Origin: Alternaria dauci
Lineage: Eukaryota; Ascomycota; Dothideomycetes; Pleosporales; Pleosporaceae
Length of the DNA: 64,000 bases
NCBI RefSeq assembly: GCF_042100115.1
Contig: NC_091276.1
Coordinates: 1,860,001 to 1,924,000, forward strand
Direction: 5' to 3'
The notes below the pieces were generated by a model. It had not been told where the DNA came from. It did no database searches and saw nothing but the letters and a program-made list of their open reading frames with translations. Made by a program: the position numbers and the translations under genes. Below are positions 1 to 12,822 of the stretch, piece after piece (positions within the stretch are counted from its first letter, which is position 1; each line of letters opens with the position of its first letter).

Positions 1-301
1 GCAGCGTGTCATGAGCGACGTTATCGAGCTTGACGGCCGCAAGAACATCAAGACCCCTCCCGGCCACTACAACACCAACCTGGCAGGTGTCTTTGCTGCT
101 GGTGACTGCCGTCGCGGTCAGTCTCTTATCGTCTGGGGTATCAACGAGGGTCGCCAGTGCGCTCGCGACGTTGACACCTTCCTTACCGGCTACGGTACTT
201 CTCTGCCCGTCACCGGTGGCATCGTCAAGCGCCCACCCTACGAGGCTATGCACAAGCACCGCGCTGCTCCCAACGAGAAGCTGGTAACTGTCGCCGCTTA
301 G
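1..301 (+). CDS. GLT1: Glutamate synthase (NADH-GOGAT), C-terminal end, partial
   Basis: The window opens inside this gene; the reading frame is open from base 2 and stops with TAG at 299-301. About 99 residues are visible. They contain the FAD/NAD-binding end of the GltD-like (beta) domain, with the family signature [20 protein letters not shown] followed by a short tail ending in VTVAA. Glutamate synthase converts glutamine and 2-oxoglutarate to two glutamates using NADH, and in fungi it is one fused polypeptide of roughly 2100 residues, so most of the gene lies to the left. The catalytic amidotransferase and FMN domains cannot be assessed here. Identification rests on recognition of the C-terminal signature. 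Confidence 0.93.
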   Translation, partial: QRVMSDVIELDGRKNIKTPPGHYNTNLAGVFAAGDCRRGQSLIVWGINEGRQCARDVDTFLTGYGTSLPVTGGIVKRPPYEAMHKHRAAPNEKLVTVAA

Positions 302-949
302 ATGAGTCTATGATTACGATTGTTTCTGTACGAAGTAAAGGTGCATGGAAAAGATGGTTATGATAAAAGAGGGGTTTCGGGTATTTCAAGATTTTCTGGC
401 GTTTTGATTCATGTATGCGCATTTTCCCTCGTTTACCTGCACGATACCTTTTCAGTTTGCGGAGTCAGCTGGGCGGCACCTGCAGTGTACAATGTCTTTT
501 GGTTCTATTCATTTCGCACTCAATTTGTATATATAGGCGAATGTTATGTTCAAATCCACGTTCCAGGACTTGCTGTGTGATACTCGTGACGCTTTGGCCG
601 CTTTTTCGCTGTGGTTAGCCGTCTGGCCCTATTGGAAATATCGAACGCCACCTTTGTAGTCGCCTAGGTAGAGTATCACTATACAAAGAAGATTAACTGC
701 TCTCCTTGTAGTTGCCTAGGTAGAGCATTATAATACAAGGAAAGAATAATCTCTCTCTGTAGCTGCGCAGTAGGATGTTCGATTTTCCCTTGTATAGCGT
801 AGGGCGGCAGATGCACAAAGCCAAGATTCAAGATTGGTGACGTCACGCACCTCCGACCTCCAGATTCGCTAGCCTTGGCACCAAGGCAGCACACCAGTCC
901 ACTGACCTTCATTGTACTTTGTGTATCGCCATGCCCCGGTGACAATTAG
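302..949. other. Intergenic region between GLT1 and YME2
   Basis: Short open frames here look random. The stretch holds the 3' flank of glutamate synthase, a cluster of about 52-bp tandem units (655-757 plus a partial unit), an inverted TTTTCCCTTGTATAG motif (783-797), and the presumed promoter of YME2. I see no convincing gene. Confidence 0.6.
655..800. repeat. Tandem repeat cluster, about 52-bp units (left copy)
   Basis: Units begin near 655, 707 and 758 with TGTAG(T/C)(T/C)GC followed by CTAGGTAGAG, then a CTCT-rich end. The third unit is cut short and runs into GATTTTCCCTTGTATAG (781-797). The same unit recurs four times at 63594-63799 in the same orientation, and there the reverse complement of the terminal motif (CTATACAAGGGAAAA, 63564-63578) lies on the other side. 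This suggests a dispersed element with internal tandem units and inverted ends rather than a simple satellite. No coding capacity was seen. Confidence 0.75.
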
Positions 950-3602
950 ATGGTCAAAATGTTACCCCGTACCGGCTGGCACCAGACGTGTCGTCGCCCT
1001 CTGCAAGGGTCGACAAGGTACGTTTACGACGCTGAATCCTGTTGGCGATCATCCCAAACATACTAACGGGTCATCAGGATCGTACATCCGACACTTGGAG
1101 CAACATGCAAACCAAGTAGTCTCGGTTGTCGAAGACCGTGGACTGTTCCTGCTCGCTACGTAACTGGACTTCAGGCTGGCGAAGACAACACCGGCCACAT
1201 CAGCGCAGGACCCAACGAGGGAATCCTCTTCTTCAACAATGTGTTTCCTATTCAGATTCGCAAAGTACTAGGTCTCCCTTTGCCAAGAGTACTAGACCGC
1301 CTCATCAGTCCGACCATTTCTGGCACTGACCCGAAAGCCGTCATTGAAAGAGCGAGTGCGAAACGAAATTTACAGATCACGGGCACCCAAGTACTTCCAC
1401 GTATGCGAGAAGGGGGAGCGTTTGTCAAGTTCACTCACGATGGGAATGCTTCTACTTCTGAGATTGAAAAAGTGCTCCAAGAGTACCTAAGAGAAGAACC
1501 GGTCAAGCCATGGTGGAGTCCATGGAAGAGGATGCGCGCGAAGATGGTCAAGGGAAAACCATGGGTTGAAGATCTCATGCGTCTCCCAGCTTCACGTCTG
1601 CGAGTTGAATTTGTCTCTGCTGAGGCAGGCGTGCCGGCATCTGAAGCTATCGAGATGAGCCAAGAACAGCTCTTCCAGTTTTTCAGGCCGTACGGCAAGC
1701 TATCAGATATCGTCATGCAGCCTCCCGACTCGAAAGTACTCCCCAAGTTTGCATATCTGGACTATTCTACCATTGGCAAGGCCATCATGGCCAGGAACTG
1801 TATGCATGGCTATCTCGTGTCAGAAGCTGAAGGAGGCGGCAAGAAGGGCACAATCTTGAGATTGAAGTACGAGCAGAAGATCAAGCCTCGGTATATCAGA
1901 GATTGGATCTTCGGCCATCCTCGCATCATCATCCCGATTGTAGCTGCCCTTATCGCTGGCACTGTTGCCATCGTCTTTGACCCGTAAGTCCACAATCTAC
2001 GTGAACAGCCTAAACTGACAAGAGCGTAGTATCCGAACGTTCTTCGTGAAAGCCCACATCACCCGCAACTTTCACATTGAAGACAACAAGTGGTACCAGT
2101 GGATCAAGGGTTACGCCACAGATATCATCCACGGTGGCAAGAAGCGCGATGACGACGACAGCATGGATGCTATCTGGGACGACAGGAAAGATGACATTGA
2201 GCAAATCAGAACTTGGTTGATGGAGACTGCTGACACTTTCATCATCGTCCAGGGTCCTCGGGGTTCCGGTAAGCGCGAACTTGTCGTTGACCAGGCCTTG
2301 GAGGATAAGAAACTCAAGCTCGTGATCGACTGTAAACCTATCCAGGAAGCCCGAGGCGAGAGCGCCACCATCAATGCTGCAGCATTGTCCGTTGGCTACA
2401 GACCTGTGTTCAGTTGGATGAACAGCATATCCGGCATGATTGACATGGCTGCCCAAGGTGCTACAGGTGTCAAGACTGGCTTCTCCGAGACTCTTGACTC
2501 TCAACTCAGCAAGATCTGGAACACTACGACCTCCGCCTTGCGACAGATTGCTTTGGACACACGCCACAAGAACGACAAGGATGCGCACTTGGGAGACGAC
2601 GAGTGGCTCGAAGCACACCCAGAGCGCAGGCCTATCGTTGTGGTGGACAACTTCCTACACAAGAGCCAGGAGGGCGGTATCGTCTACGACAAGATCTCCG
2701 AATGGGCTGCCCGTCTCACAACGACAAATGTGGCTCATGTTATCTTCCTGACCAACGACGTAGCATTCAGCAAATCACTCTCCAAGGCCATGCCGGACCG
2801 TATGTTCCGTCAAATCTCTCTGTCCGACTGCAGCCCTGAGGTAGCGAAGCGATTTGTTATCAAGCATCTTGACGCCGATGTTGAGGATGACCCAGTTCCA
2901 GAGGACGGTTCGCCCAAGAAGCTTCCGTCTGAGCACCGCAACGACCTTGCTGAGCTCGACACTTGTATCGATCTGCTGGGCGGCCGCCTCACTGATCTTG
3001 AGTTCTTGTCTCGACGCATCAAAACTGGCGAGACACCCACCAAGGCTGTGCACGAGATCATCGACCAGTCAGCTTCTGAGATCCTCAAGATGTACATTTT
3101 TGGCGCAGAGGATGAAAGCGGAAACCGACATTGGAACGCTGAGCAAGCCTGGTATCTCATCAAAGAGCTCGCTCAGAAAGAGAGTCTAAGATACAACGAA
3201 GTCCTCATCGACGACATTCTGAAGACTGGTGGTGAGACTGTCCTTCGCGCCCTCGAACAGGCCGAGCTCATTACCATTGTCTCTGGTGCGAACGGGCGTC
3301 CATCTATCATCAAGCCAGGAAAGCCAGTCTACCACCCCGCTTTCAAGCGCCTGACTGAGGACAAGGTGCTGAAGAGCCGCCTGGACCTTGCTATCTTGAC
3401 GCATCTGACAAAGATTGAGAACGCGACGATTGACAAGTGCGAGAATGAGCTGCTGTTGCTGAGCAAGCTAAAGAACCAGCCTGCGCAAACATCTGGGCGC
3501 ATCAACTATTTGTTGACAAAGTTGATGACTAGTCAGAACAAGGTGGAGAAGTACGAGACGGAGATCAAGGGGCTGAAGAAGGTGCTTGGAAATGAGTACT
3601 AG
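950..3602 (+). CDS. YME2: Mitochondrial escape protein 2 (Yme2/Rna12 family)
   Basis: Exons are 950-1017, 1078-1983 and 2030-3602 (introns 60 and 46 nt, GT-AG), giving about 848 residues, the usual family length. Exon 1 encodes a basic, Ser/Thr/Arg-rich leader suited to mitochondrial import. Residues about 200-275 form an RRM-like domain; residues about 305-325 are a hydrophobic membrane segment (IIIPIVAALIAGTVAIVF). The rest is the large RNA12/AAA-like domain with a Walker A motif GPRGSGKR near residue 400, and the C-terminus is a short coiled coil. In yeast, Yme2 sits in the inner mitochondrial membrane and influences mtDNA nucleoid maintenance. The start was chosen because the ATG at 950 joins in frame through intron 1; an internal ATG at 959 is also possible. 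Confidence 0.88.
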
Positions 3603-4110
3603 GATTCTGACGGGCCCTAGGCGAGGGTAATACATACAATGATACCATGTCCCTCGAATGCATAATGTTAGGTGCTATGCGTGCAGCCGTGCCGCAATGA
3701 TGGCATTGTGACCCCACCTGTTCACTGCTACATAGGATGCATTGGCCTCGGATGCCACATGCAGACTCGTACGAGGCATAGCAGTGTCGGGAGATAATAA
3801 TAGGCAGTCGATATTCCGAGAATATTCCGCTCATGCTGCGGCTAGCCTTGTACGCCCAGGGACGTTTCGTTCTGACATCACCCTGCTGAGGCTAACGTGA
3901 CCGAGGATCGGGCAGGAGGAAGCATTTTCCCGCGAAGCAGCCGAACGCAGAAGCAAGCTAGCGAGCGACCGTGAGCTCCACCTCGTCCACAACGCGACCT
4001 GCCATTGCGCACTTGTCCCTTCTCCACTCCCAGCGGTCCGCGCATCTTCTTGTCCTTCTCATCGCCCTTTGCAGTTCTCCCCCCAAAACCCTTCCTCACA
4101 TCTCGGCGCA
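3603..4110. other. Intergenic region, YME2 3' flank and ADK1 promoter
   Basis: No supported gene. The last 150 bases are pyrimidine-rich (CTTCTCCACTCCC, CTTGTCCTTCTCATC), as is common just upstream of highly expressed fungal genes, which fits a promoter and 5' UTR for adenylate kinase. Confidence 0.5.
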
Positions 4111-5152
<1,042 letters not shown>

Positions 5153-5963
5153 ACTGCGCCTGTTATGTGAGCAGGGGCGTGGTGCCAGACTAGGAAACAT
5201 TGTTCCACGATACTACGAGTGCCCGAGGGTCGCTGGTCATGTTCGGAGCCACGTATGAGAAAAGTCCACTTTCACGCTTTGGAATGAAGAATGCACATAT
5301 GGTTTGGATGGGTTCCTTGTACTTGTACAGATGCATACGGTGGTGTGGGTAGTCTGCGGGGACAGCTGTATATTTTCAAATGGCTCTTGCAAGCTCGGTT
5401 TTGGTAGTCTACCAAGATCGGAAATGCTAGAGATGTTCACGAAGATACCCGTGGTTGCGAATGTGGCCTTTACTCTAACCATGGTCCGGTGACATGTTTC
5501 AGCGACATACCTTTAGTGCCAAGTTTACGCGCATGCCTCGTATTGAACCTGTGAATATTAAATCTGCGCTCTCATGCGAGGAAGCTTCTCTTGCGCCACC
5601 AAACACGTGCTCCTACCCGCCTGCCATTCCAACAACGTGTTCCTAGTTGCGCACTCGGCGTTAGCACCACCCAACATCTCCTAACCTCCGGCCAACTGTC
5701 TCCCTCCCGAAAAAGTGCCCGGCAACCCTCCACATATTACCCACCCCCGGAGGCAACAAACTACGCTCCCGTACACGCGCATTACCCCAGATTCGCAATT
5801 CGACTACGTATCGCCAGATTGCACGAGCCGCTGCCCTAAGCCTCAACCACGAAACGAGACACGCAAGAATATCGCAACTCTGAGTCTCTTGCGACCCTGA
5901 ATTCAGAAAGGGGAGGAACATATTCTCTATTACAGCATACCACATCACACACACATCACAGCC
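5153..5963. other. Intergenic region, ADK1 3' flank and BET1 promoter
   Basis: Open frames here (for example 5591-5839) show no domain or biased composition. The final 200 bases are C/A-rich and end with CACACACATCACAGCC just before the BET1 start, typical of a fungal 5' UTR. Confidence 0.5.
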
Positions 5964-6664
5964 ATGTCAAGTAGATTCAGCAGCCGCGCCGACGCGCGCG
6001 ACGACCTCTTCTCCTCGTACAACCGCAGCGCCTCGCCCTCGAAAACAAAAAACAAAGCTCGCGCAAGCCCGTACAATGCTGCTGGCGGTGGCTACGGCTA
6101 CACGCCGCCTTCCTCTGCCGACGAACCTGGCTTCGGCGCGTATCCGGGTGCGAGTGGTGGGAACAGAGCGAATGGGAGCTTGTATCCTGGGAGCGGAGGG
6201 AGTAGTTATGGGGGTTATGGTGTAGGAGGGGGAATGGGAAGGGGGAGCGATGATGGAAGGGATGGTGTGTATCGGGCTGCGACGCCGAATTCGAGGGGAC
6301 AGTATTCGGCGGCTGTGTTGGATGAGTTGGAGAGTCAGAATGATGAGCAGGTTGGTGTGTTGACGAGTAAGGTGAAGATGTTGAAGGATGTATGTTATTC
6401 TTTGTCCTCTTTTCTGCGACTGCAGTACTTGGAGAGTGTTGTGCTAACGCCGTCTAGTTGACCCATCTCATTGGCGATGAAATTCGCGAATCTACTACGC
6501 TCGCCGAGAAAATGAACGACCAGTTTGAGAACTCGAGACATAAGATCAAAGGCACCATGAATCGTATGTTGAGGATGGCGCAAAAAACAGGCGTGGGCTG
6601 GAAGGCCTGGGTCGGCTTCTTTGCCGCGGTCATATTACTATTTTGGTGGGTGTGGTTGGGTTGA
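5964..6664 (+). CDS. BET1: Qc-SNARE of the Bet1 type
   Basis: Exons 5964-6389 and 6458-6664 (68-nt intron, phase 0) encode 210 residues. The N-terminal half is low complexity, rich in Gly, Ser and Tyr. Residues about 115-180 form a single SNARE coiled coil (from LDELESQNDEQVGVLTSKV through TTLAEKMNDQFENSRHKI). A C-terminal membrane anchor of about 20 hydrophobic residues follows (WVGFFAAVILLFWWVWLG), leaving almost no lumenal tail. This is the layout of Bet1, which acts with Sec22, Bos1 and Sed5 in ER-to-Golgi vesicle fusion. Sft1 is the main alternative; the long N-terminus and the IGDEI region favour Bet1. SEC16, elsewhere in the window, acts in the same transport step, but the distance argues against any direct genetic link. 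Confidence 0.85.
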
Positions 6665-8978
6665 TCGGGCATGGCAGAAGAGGAGGAAAGGTAGACTGGC
6701 GTATGTTTGACGTTGACGATCTATTGACTATAGAGGGGAACGTTTGGGAAAGAGGGTGTTTGCATCGAGTCGAGTCGCATCTGGCATGGTGTAAGGCGTT
6801 TGGTTGGAAGTATCGTCCGAATGCTTCAATTACATTCCTATTGTGGTTCTCGACGTGCACTTCAGTTTGCCATGGACCACGTCTCCCTCTGAGGCGCGTA
6901 TTATATAATCCTTACTACAGCTTTGTACTCAATTGCATGCTCCGAGGATGCTTCCTCAAAAGGCCTACAATTAACTCCGTCCTGCGGATGGTGACCCTCG
7001 ACGAGACCTATCCTCTCAAATTCTCCGTCATATCCCATGCCATCATTATCTACAGTCGTAGGCTTCTCTCTAATGCGTGAACTCGAATGTGAAGTATGAC
7101 CATGGAGTATCTACACCTAACAGCTTACCCCTAAGCTTGCGCCTTCCAGCTGGATTGTAATGACTCTTAGGTGCTAGTTGCAGCCCTCATCCACATCGGG
7201 TCTCCAAGTTCCAAGAAAATATGATGCCTCCAAAGCTGTGTCGGGCACCCAGCCATCTTATGAGCTAGGAATTCGGAGGTGTGGAAAGGGACGCATCAAC
7301 CTTTCGGCTTGTGTCTGATGTCCGCTACATGATGCGATCTTCTTAAGCGCTTCTGGCGCGAGGCTGAATCTCTGCCCTGAAAGCAACAATACCTCATGGC
7401 GGACTTGTACACCTTTGTTCCGGTTATGGCACAATGAATTGTGGATTTACGTATCAAGCCGGGCTATTCGAGCTGCTAGGAGAGATAAAAAATGCAGTGG
7501 TTAACAATGCGTCTCGCGATCGAGCCCTGAGAGGTCACTAAAGCCATTGTAAGGTCGGACCTAAACAGTGTTCAACCACGAACACGACCAGAGTCCTAGC
7601 AGCTGCTGGGCTTCACTTTCTTACGGACCACGTTTGTTAATAGAGTGTGGTGGTAAGAAGTTGGAGAAGACGACGCGTCGAGGAGCTGCCGCGTGCTCGC
7701 TTAGAGGAGGAAATTCGCGTCATCAACCGACGTCGACCCTTTCAAGGGTCACGATTCCTTTTCGGGCCCGGTTTTGCAACAAGTCGACGTGCCTACTGAC
7801 CTTTGACTGCCCGAAAGCTTATACATAAAGTTCTAGCTTTTGCGATCTTCCTGCCATATACATACTACCTGCCAGTTTACTGCATCTTGTGGGCTCGATG
7901 GAGGAATACTGACAGCCGTCTGCTGGTGAGTACTGGTCACTCGTTACTTTTTGGCAACGCATGCATGCGAGCAGAGAACTGGGTCATCACTATCCAAGTC
8001 GAGATGGGTACCAAGTCTGCGACCCCAGAGTTCACTTCGGCCTTACCATGCGTAATTCAGTGGCTCGGCCCCAGCGCAACCCAACGCAGCATGCGACTCG
8101 ATGGAGCACAACAACCTTGGAAATCAGGGATCCCCCAGACATGCAGCGTAACATTTTGTCCTGGTTTTGCGACTCCAACGGTGACTGGCTCTGTCCTGCG
8201 CCTGTTCCCGAGGTGATGGGTGATTACGTGGTCGCTCCATGGAAAACCAGGCGTCGTTTTCGGGCTCTCACGTCTCTCCAAGACTTACAAAGAGAGGTAG
8301 CAGCGGTCACAACAAGATATCCCAGAAATTGCATGGGTACGTAGCATGTGGTTGCTTTTCATCTGAGCTAAGCCTGTGCTCGTTTGGAATAACCTGCTGT
8401 CGCTTCAGCGTTTCTCAGGTCAGAGGCCAAAACATCGTCGTCACCTGGCCAGACCGTCAACAGTCAAGAAAACACCAAAACTATGCGGTTATCGGCAATC
8501 ACGATACAAGGTTCCTGCTCTTGACATCTCGCAGCGTCGACAAATGGCAGCACCGCGCTCGCATGCGCCACGCGTCCTGGCAGGGATGACCAAGACACGA
8601 TGATCTCATACCCAAACAAGTGCGCTAGAAGTCAGCGATCCGCACGGCTATGCGGCTCCACTGCACTAGCCACACTATCTAAAGACAGTAAACATGCGTG
8701 GCTGACGAGGCCCAGGAAGGGCAAACCCTACGCTTGTGTGATCAACGGCCGTTCTGTGATGCCAAGAATGCTACGCAATAGTCGTGGCTGACGTTCGTTG
8801 GTGTTTGCTCTGACGAAGCAAGGCACAGTCGTGAGTGCCGGGTATATATACTGCAGCATAGAGACCATCACGTTCCATTACTACAAAGCAACAGTTCAAC
8901 TACCGAGTCTTGCCAGCATCACAGTATCGACTCACTGGGGACCTCGACTGTTCCTTTCGACATACTCCTCTAACAAGC
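6665..8978. other. Gene-poor stretch of 2.3 kb
   Basis: Several open frames of 60-145 codons occur on + (6643-7080, 7568-7828, 7803-8216, 7961-8344, 8239-8589) but they overlap each other, lack recognisable domains and have no convincing splice partners. Base composition is ordinary, not AT-rich. I see no repeat or RNA gene. The last 100 bases carry a TATATATA-containing segment (about 8842-8851), a plausible promoter for the downstream membrane protein gene. Confidence 0.45.
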
Positions 8979-9557
8979 ATGATCTTCACACGTCTTCTCT
9001 CAATTATCCTGCGCACTGCGCAATGGGTCTTCGCTGCTATCGTCTTGGGTCTATCAGCATACTTTATCTACCAACGATCACGACGCGATGACGGGCCTCT
9101 GGGTCGTTTGATCTTCACCATAATCTGGTCCTCGCTTTCCGTTCTCTTCGCAATCATCTGGGCCATTCCCACCAGCTCTAGCATCACTGGGTATACATCC
9201 GACCTAAGTGAGTACCCCGGTCCTCTGCGATGACTTGGACAATTGTTAACAACAGTTGCGCAGTATTTACTGCTGGTTGGGCCGCTGTCTTTGGACTGCT
9301 TGTTAGCTGGTTCAACGACCGCGGTTGTGGTAGTGCGTGGGCTTGGAGGGGTGTATCTTTTAGCCGCAACGACTCATGTGGTCAATGGCGCGCTGCCCAG
9401 GCCTTCTCTTTCTTGTCCATGATTCTTTGGTTGGCGACTGCTATCCTTGGAATCTTGACGGTGCATCGCCTTAACCGCCGTGCTGCTGCGTAAGTTTCTC
9501 GTCATTCTCCTGTGAAGCTCTAGCTAAGAACACTGCAGTCGTGGCTCGCGAGTCTAG
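8979..9557 (+). CDS. Four-helix membrane protein, MARVEL-like
   Basis: Exons 8979-9207, 9264-9489 and 9539-9557 give 157 residues; all junctions keep frame and the last exon adds only RGSRV after an alanine run. Four hydrophobic segments are visible: TAQWVFAAIVLGLSAYFIY, LIFTIIWSSLSVLFAIIWAI, FTAGWAAVFGLLVSWF and FSFLSMILWLATAILGILTV. The order, the short loops and a Cys pair in the loop between helices 3 and 4 (GCGSAWAW and NDSCGQW) resemble fungal MARVEL-domain proteins such as Nce102-like eisosome components. Function is inferred from topology only. The tiny last exon could be mis-assigned: without the last splice the frame stops at 9493. Confidence 0.75.
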
Positions 9558-10357
9558 ACGTCACCTTGTCACCCACTACAACCAATCGAGATTGCACCTG
9601 TGTAAAGGCTTGACACAAGGTTGCGAGAGCTACCAGCTGTTCGTTGGCTATGCTTGAGCTGTGGTATTGGAAGCCATGCTGAAGGACTCGTTAGCAAGTT
9701 TGCTTGCATGCCCATCCACTTACGAATTGTCATGTATATCCTAATCGGCGAGGAGTTGCTCATGGTTTTGTTATGTCTCCTACTTCATAATTTGCATACG
9801 TCTTTTGAAATAGTAATACAGCCACGAAATTAATGAAGACCACGTACTCAATCCTTCTACAGGCTGTGTCGCTTTGTATGCTCAAAGGAATTCGGCTGTG
9901 AACGTTCCCTAGCTAAGTCATTGAAAGCAGAGTCGTGCGAGGTATTGTGTGTGTAGTACCTTGACTATTACCACGAGTTGTAAGATGTGATACTCGAGAA
10001 GCAGCATTGGGCCAACAGGTTCTAATGGCATGCGGCTATTCTATGAGTTGTAGCAAATGTTCTGCAGAGTCTGGCCACCTCTTCGCAAATCGAGTTGCCA
10101 TGACAGCGGAGCTCAATTCACTCGCCAAACAAGAGCTTGCGATACAGCGGCCGCGAAGAAGAGTGAAAACACACTGCAGCCCTGTTTCCAAGTGCACGTT
10201 CAAGCACTCTCATACGATAAAATACCTCCCACCCCTGATAATAATTCTTCTACACCCCCAAGCAACTCACATTCTCGACCATCAACTCTGCACCAGATTG
10301 AACATCGAGACCTACTTATAACATCGATCAAACCATACACACATCAACCCACCCACC
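9558..10357. other. Intergenic region
   Basis: Nothing gene-like is supported. An open frame on + from 10007 or 10057 overlaps the start of the next gene out of frame and ends in a His/Thr/Pro-rich segment, typical of translated 5' UTR. The A/C-rich sequence at about 10220-10357 is probably the 5' UTR of the HD-domain gene. Confidence 0.45.
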
Positions 10358-11317
10358 ATGTCTCAAGACAAGACCAAGACCAGCAATACAGACAAAGTCT
10401 TCGAGAGTATACACCGTCGACTATCCAGCTTCGGGGAATCCTCGAAGACTGCCAAATCGCCTTCTGAGACAATGTCCTCGGTCGCGGACCAATTGGGTTC
10501 TTCTCACGGCTCCACGCCGTTGAGCTCAGTCAAGAGCGATACTAAGCGCCGAAACGACGAACGAGACACGCGACTCATCTCTCTCGACAAGCTGATGGAC
10601 GGTACCACGGTAGCCGACAAGGATAGGCACTGGTTCGAGAAGATCAACATGGCTGTCCGCGACAAGATGAATTCGTCGACTTACGACCCTTCTCATGACT
10701 ACGAACACATTCAACGCGTAGTCATAAATGCACATCGCCTCTGGCATGCGGAGAAGGATCGCGATGTATTCCGGAACGTCGATCCCCTGGTTGTCTACGT
10801 CGCGGCTATGGTGCACGACGTTGAAGACAGGAAGTACCTCTCGGATGAGCTAGTCGAGATGAAGACGGACGAAGCTATCCAGGAGCAACAGCGGGTCTGC
10901 ATCGAGTCGTTCATCAGGAAGGCTGCACCTGAGTGTCCGCCATCAATCTGGGGTCCTGCTTCGCATGTTGCGTCCCTGGTCTCCTTGACATACGAGACTC
11001 GGAACCCGGCTATGATTGCCCAGCAATGCGTTGCCTATCCTGCCCTCCAAATTGTTCAGGATGGCGACCGTCTCGATGGTCTAGGCGCAGTGGGAGTCGT
11101 GCGTGGGGCAGTATACGGACCTGCAACACAGCCACGTGGTACGGGCACGGTTCGACGGGTTGTGCATATAGTCGACGAACGCCACGCTCGATATGTGGAA
11201 ATGATGAAGACGCGCGCTGGAAAGAAGGAGGCGGCGAAACGCTGGGAAGCCATGAAGCAAATTAGAGATCAGATTGTGCAACAGGCGAATTGCGAGGATG
11301 TGCTGGAGTGGATTTAG
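10358..11317 (+). CDS. HD-domain metal-dependent phosphohydrolase
   Basis: Single exon, 319 residues. The first 80 residues are polar and probably disordered. The HD domain follows: HDYEHIQRV (about residues 113-121) supplies the first metal-binding His, AAMVHDVEDRKY (about 148-160) the HD pair, and IVQDGDRLDGLGAVG (about 232-246) the distal Asp. This spacing fits small stand-alone HD proteins (the YedJ-like group) found widely in bacteria and fungi. Members hydrolyse phosphate esters of nucleotides, but the substrate cannot be told from sequence. All metal ligands are intact. The start was chosen at ATG 10358, which is preceded by CACC and gives a complete domain; no intron is needed. Confidence 0.85.
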   Translation: MSQDKTKTSNTDKVFESIHRRLSSFGESSKTAKSPSETMSSVADQLGSSHGSTPLSSVKSDTKRRNDERDTRLISLDKLMDGTTVADKDRHWFEKINMAVRDKMNSSTYDPSHDYEHIQRVVINAHRLWHAEKDRDVFRNVDPLVVYVAAMVHDVEDRKYLSDELVEMKTDEAIQEQQRVCIESFIRKAAPECPPSIWGPASHVASLVSLTYETRNPAMIAQQCVAYPALQIVQDGDRLDGLGAVGVVRGAVYGPATQPRGTGTVRRVVHIVDERHARYVEMMKTRAGKKEAAKRWEAMKQIRDQIVQQANCEDVLEWI

Positions 11318-11770
11318 GACCGACACCTATTCTGCAGAGGCGAATGAAGAAGTAGGAGAGATTTTTACGCATTTATGGGTGGATATATAGACTAGGATAA
11401 TGAAGAGTGCTCGTTGAGTTGAGAACAGTGGTTATAGCAATATGAAATGAAGTGCTGCATTGGTTTGTTCTGTATATGAGCCGGAGTGAAAGCGCAGGCA
11501 AACTGCTTAACAAACGATGATAAATTCATGGCAATGATTGTCAATGGAAAAGCAAAGCCGCCAGAGCCTATCCCAGAATGCCGGCGATGAGTTGTGTTGG
11601 TGTTGGTGTGCAACTGCGTCCACAGCGCCTTCCCAGAGCGCGCTCACGCTAAGCGCCCAAAGCAGACTAGCGGCTCGCTTGACGCCCACCTGCCGCGAGA
11701 GTGATTTCTCGCAACTGAGCAGGCACATCGAACTTTCAGACTCCGACCAGCTCGACATCAAGCCGCCAAC
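11318..11770. other. Intergenic region, eS7 promoter
   Basis: No gene supported; overlapping frames on both strands (11392-11789) are antisense to each other and lack domains. The segment from about 11620 to 11770 is presumably the promoter and 5' UTR of the ribosomal protein gene. Confidence 0.45.
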
Positions 11771-12612
11771 ATGTCCGCCAACTCTCTGAACAAGATCGCG
11801 CCCAACAGCCCGTCGAGGCAGAACCCCTCTGAGATCGAGACCAGCATCGCCAGCGCAAGTGTGCCCGTCAATTGCACGTGGGCGACGACAGCACTAACCG
11901 GCACGATAGGCGTTGACTGACCTCGAGAACAATGTCCCCGACCTGAAGGCTTCCCTGCGCCCTCTCCAGTTCGTCTCTGCTCGCGAGGTATGAAGTCCCG
12001 AACACCACAAGCGCTATCGAGCGTCGCCTACACCACACCTACACCCATACCCATACATTGAAGAGGCGGTGGGCACTGGGCAGCAACATCAAGCTGACAC
12101 CAGGATTCTTAGATCGAGGTTGGCCACGGACGCAAGGCTATTGTCATCTTCGTCCCTGTTCCCCTTCTGTCCGGATGGCACAAGGCCCAGCAGCGGTATG
12201 TTCCCTCGAGTAACGAGGGCCGTTCTTGTACTAACAATTGTCCAGTCTCACCCGTGAGCTCGAGAAGAAGTTCTCCGACCGCCACGTCCTGATCGTTGCC
12301 TCCCGCCGCATTCTCCCCCGCCCCAAGCGCTCCAACCGCTCGCGCACCAACCAGACCCAGAAGCGTCCCCAGTCCCGGACTCTTACCGCTGTCCACGACG
12401 CCATCCTGACCGACCTCGTCTTCCCTGTCGAGATTGTCGGCAAGCGTCTCCGTACCCGTGAGGACGGCAGCAAGATCCTCAAGGTTGTCCTTGACGAGAA
12501 GGAGCGCGGTGGTGTCGACTACAGGCTCGACACCTACAGCGAGGTCTACAAGCGCCTCACTGGCAAGGGCGTCAACTTCGAGTTCCCCCAGAGCCAGCAG
12601 ACCGACTACTAG
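11771..12612 (+). CDS. RPS7: 40S ribosomal protein eS7 (Rps7)
   Basis: Exons 11771-11854, 11910-11987, 12113-12195 and 12246-12612 encode 203 residues. The core reads [20 protein letters not shown], then [29 protein letters not shown] and [19 protein letters not shown], diagnostic of eS7, a small-subunit protein needed for 18S rRNA maturation. Intron 1 begins with GCAAGT rather than GT: only the GC donor at 11855 joins to the acceptor at 11909 without adding residues, giving [14 protein letters not shown], which aligns gap-free with yeast Rps7 as I remember it (EL.VAKTFIDLESS). GT donors at 11861 or 11867 would insert one or three residues. Introns 2 and 3 are ordinary GT-AG. Convergent with the GST gene 210 bp downstream. 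Confidence 0.93.
11855..11909 (+). other. GC-AG intron in RPS7
   Basis: The 55-nt intron starts GCAAGT and ends ACGATAG. GC donors with an otherwise perfect AAGT consensus are the main non-GT class in eukaryotes. A possible branch site, CTAAC, lies at 11893-11897. The alternative GT donors just downstream (11861, 11867) keep frame but add residues to a strongly conserved ribosomal protein segment. Confidence 0.7.
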
Positions 12613-12822
12613 ACGTAGGTGCGGGTTCGTTGGGTTTGATCGATCTCGTTATATCTACATGGGTCAGGAGTACGGCAGGGCTTCGGTTATGCGTCATGTA
12701 CCGGCATCAAAAGGAATGAGAATGAGATGATATGAGCCTGTATTAGGCACCCCTTCAAGATACCACTTGCAATTGATTTTCTTTTAGTGTGATGGTGCTT
12801 CTACTTTGGCACGCTCGTCTGT

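Noticed and set aside
6643..7080. 145-codon + frame after BET1
   Set aside because: Begins inside the BET1 end in another frame with no domain, ordinary 3' flank composition and no splice partner.
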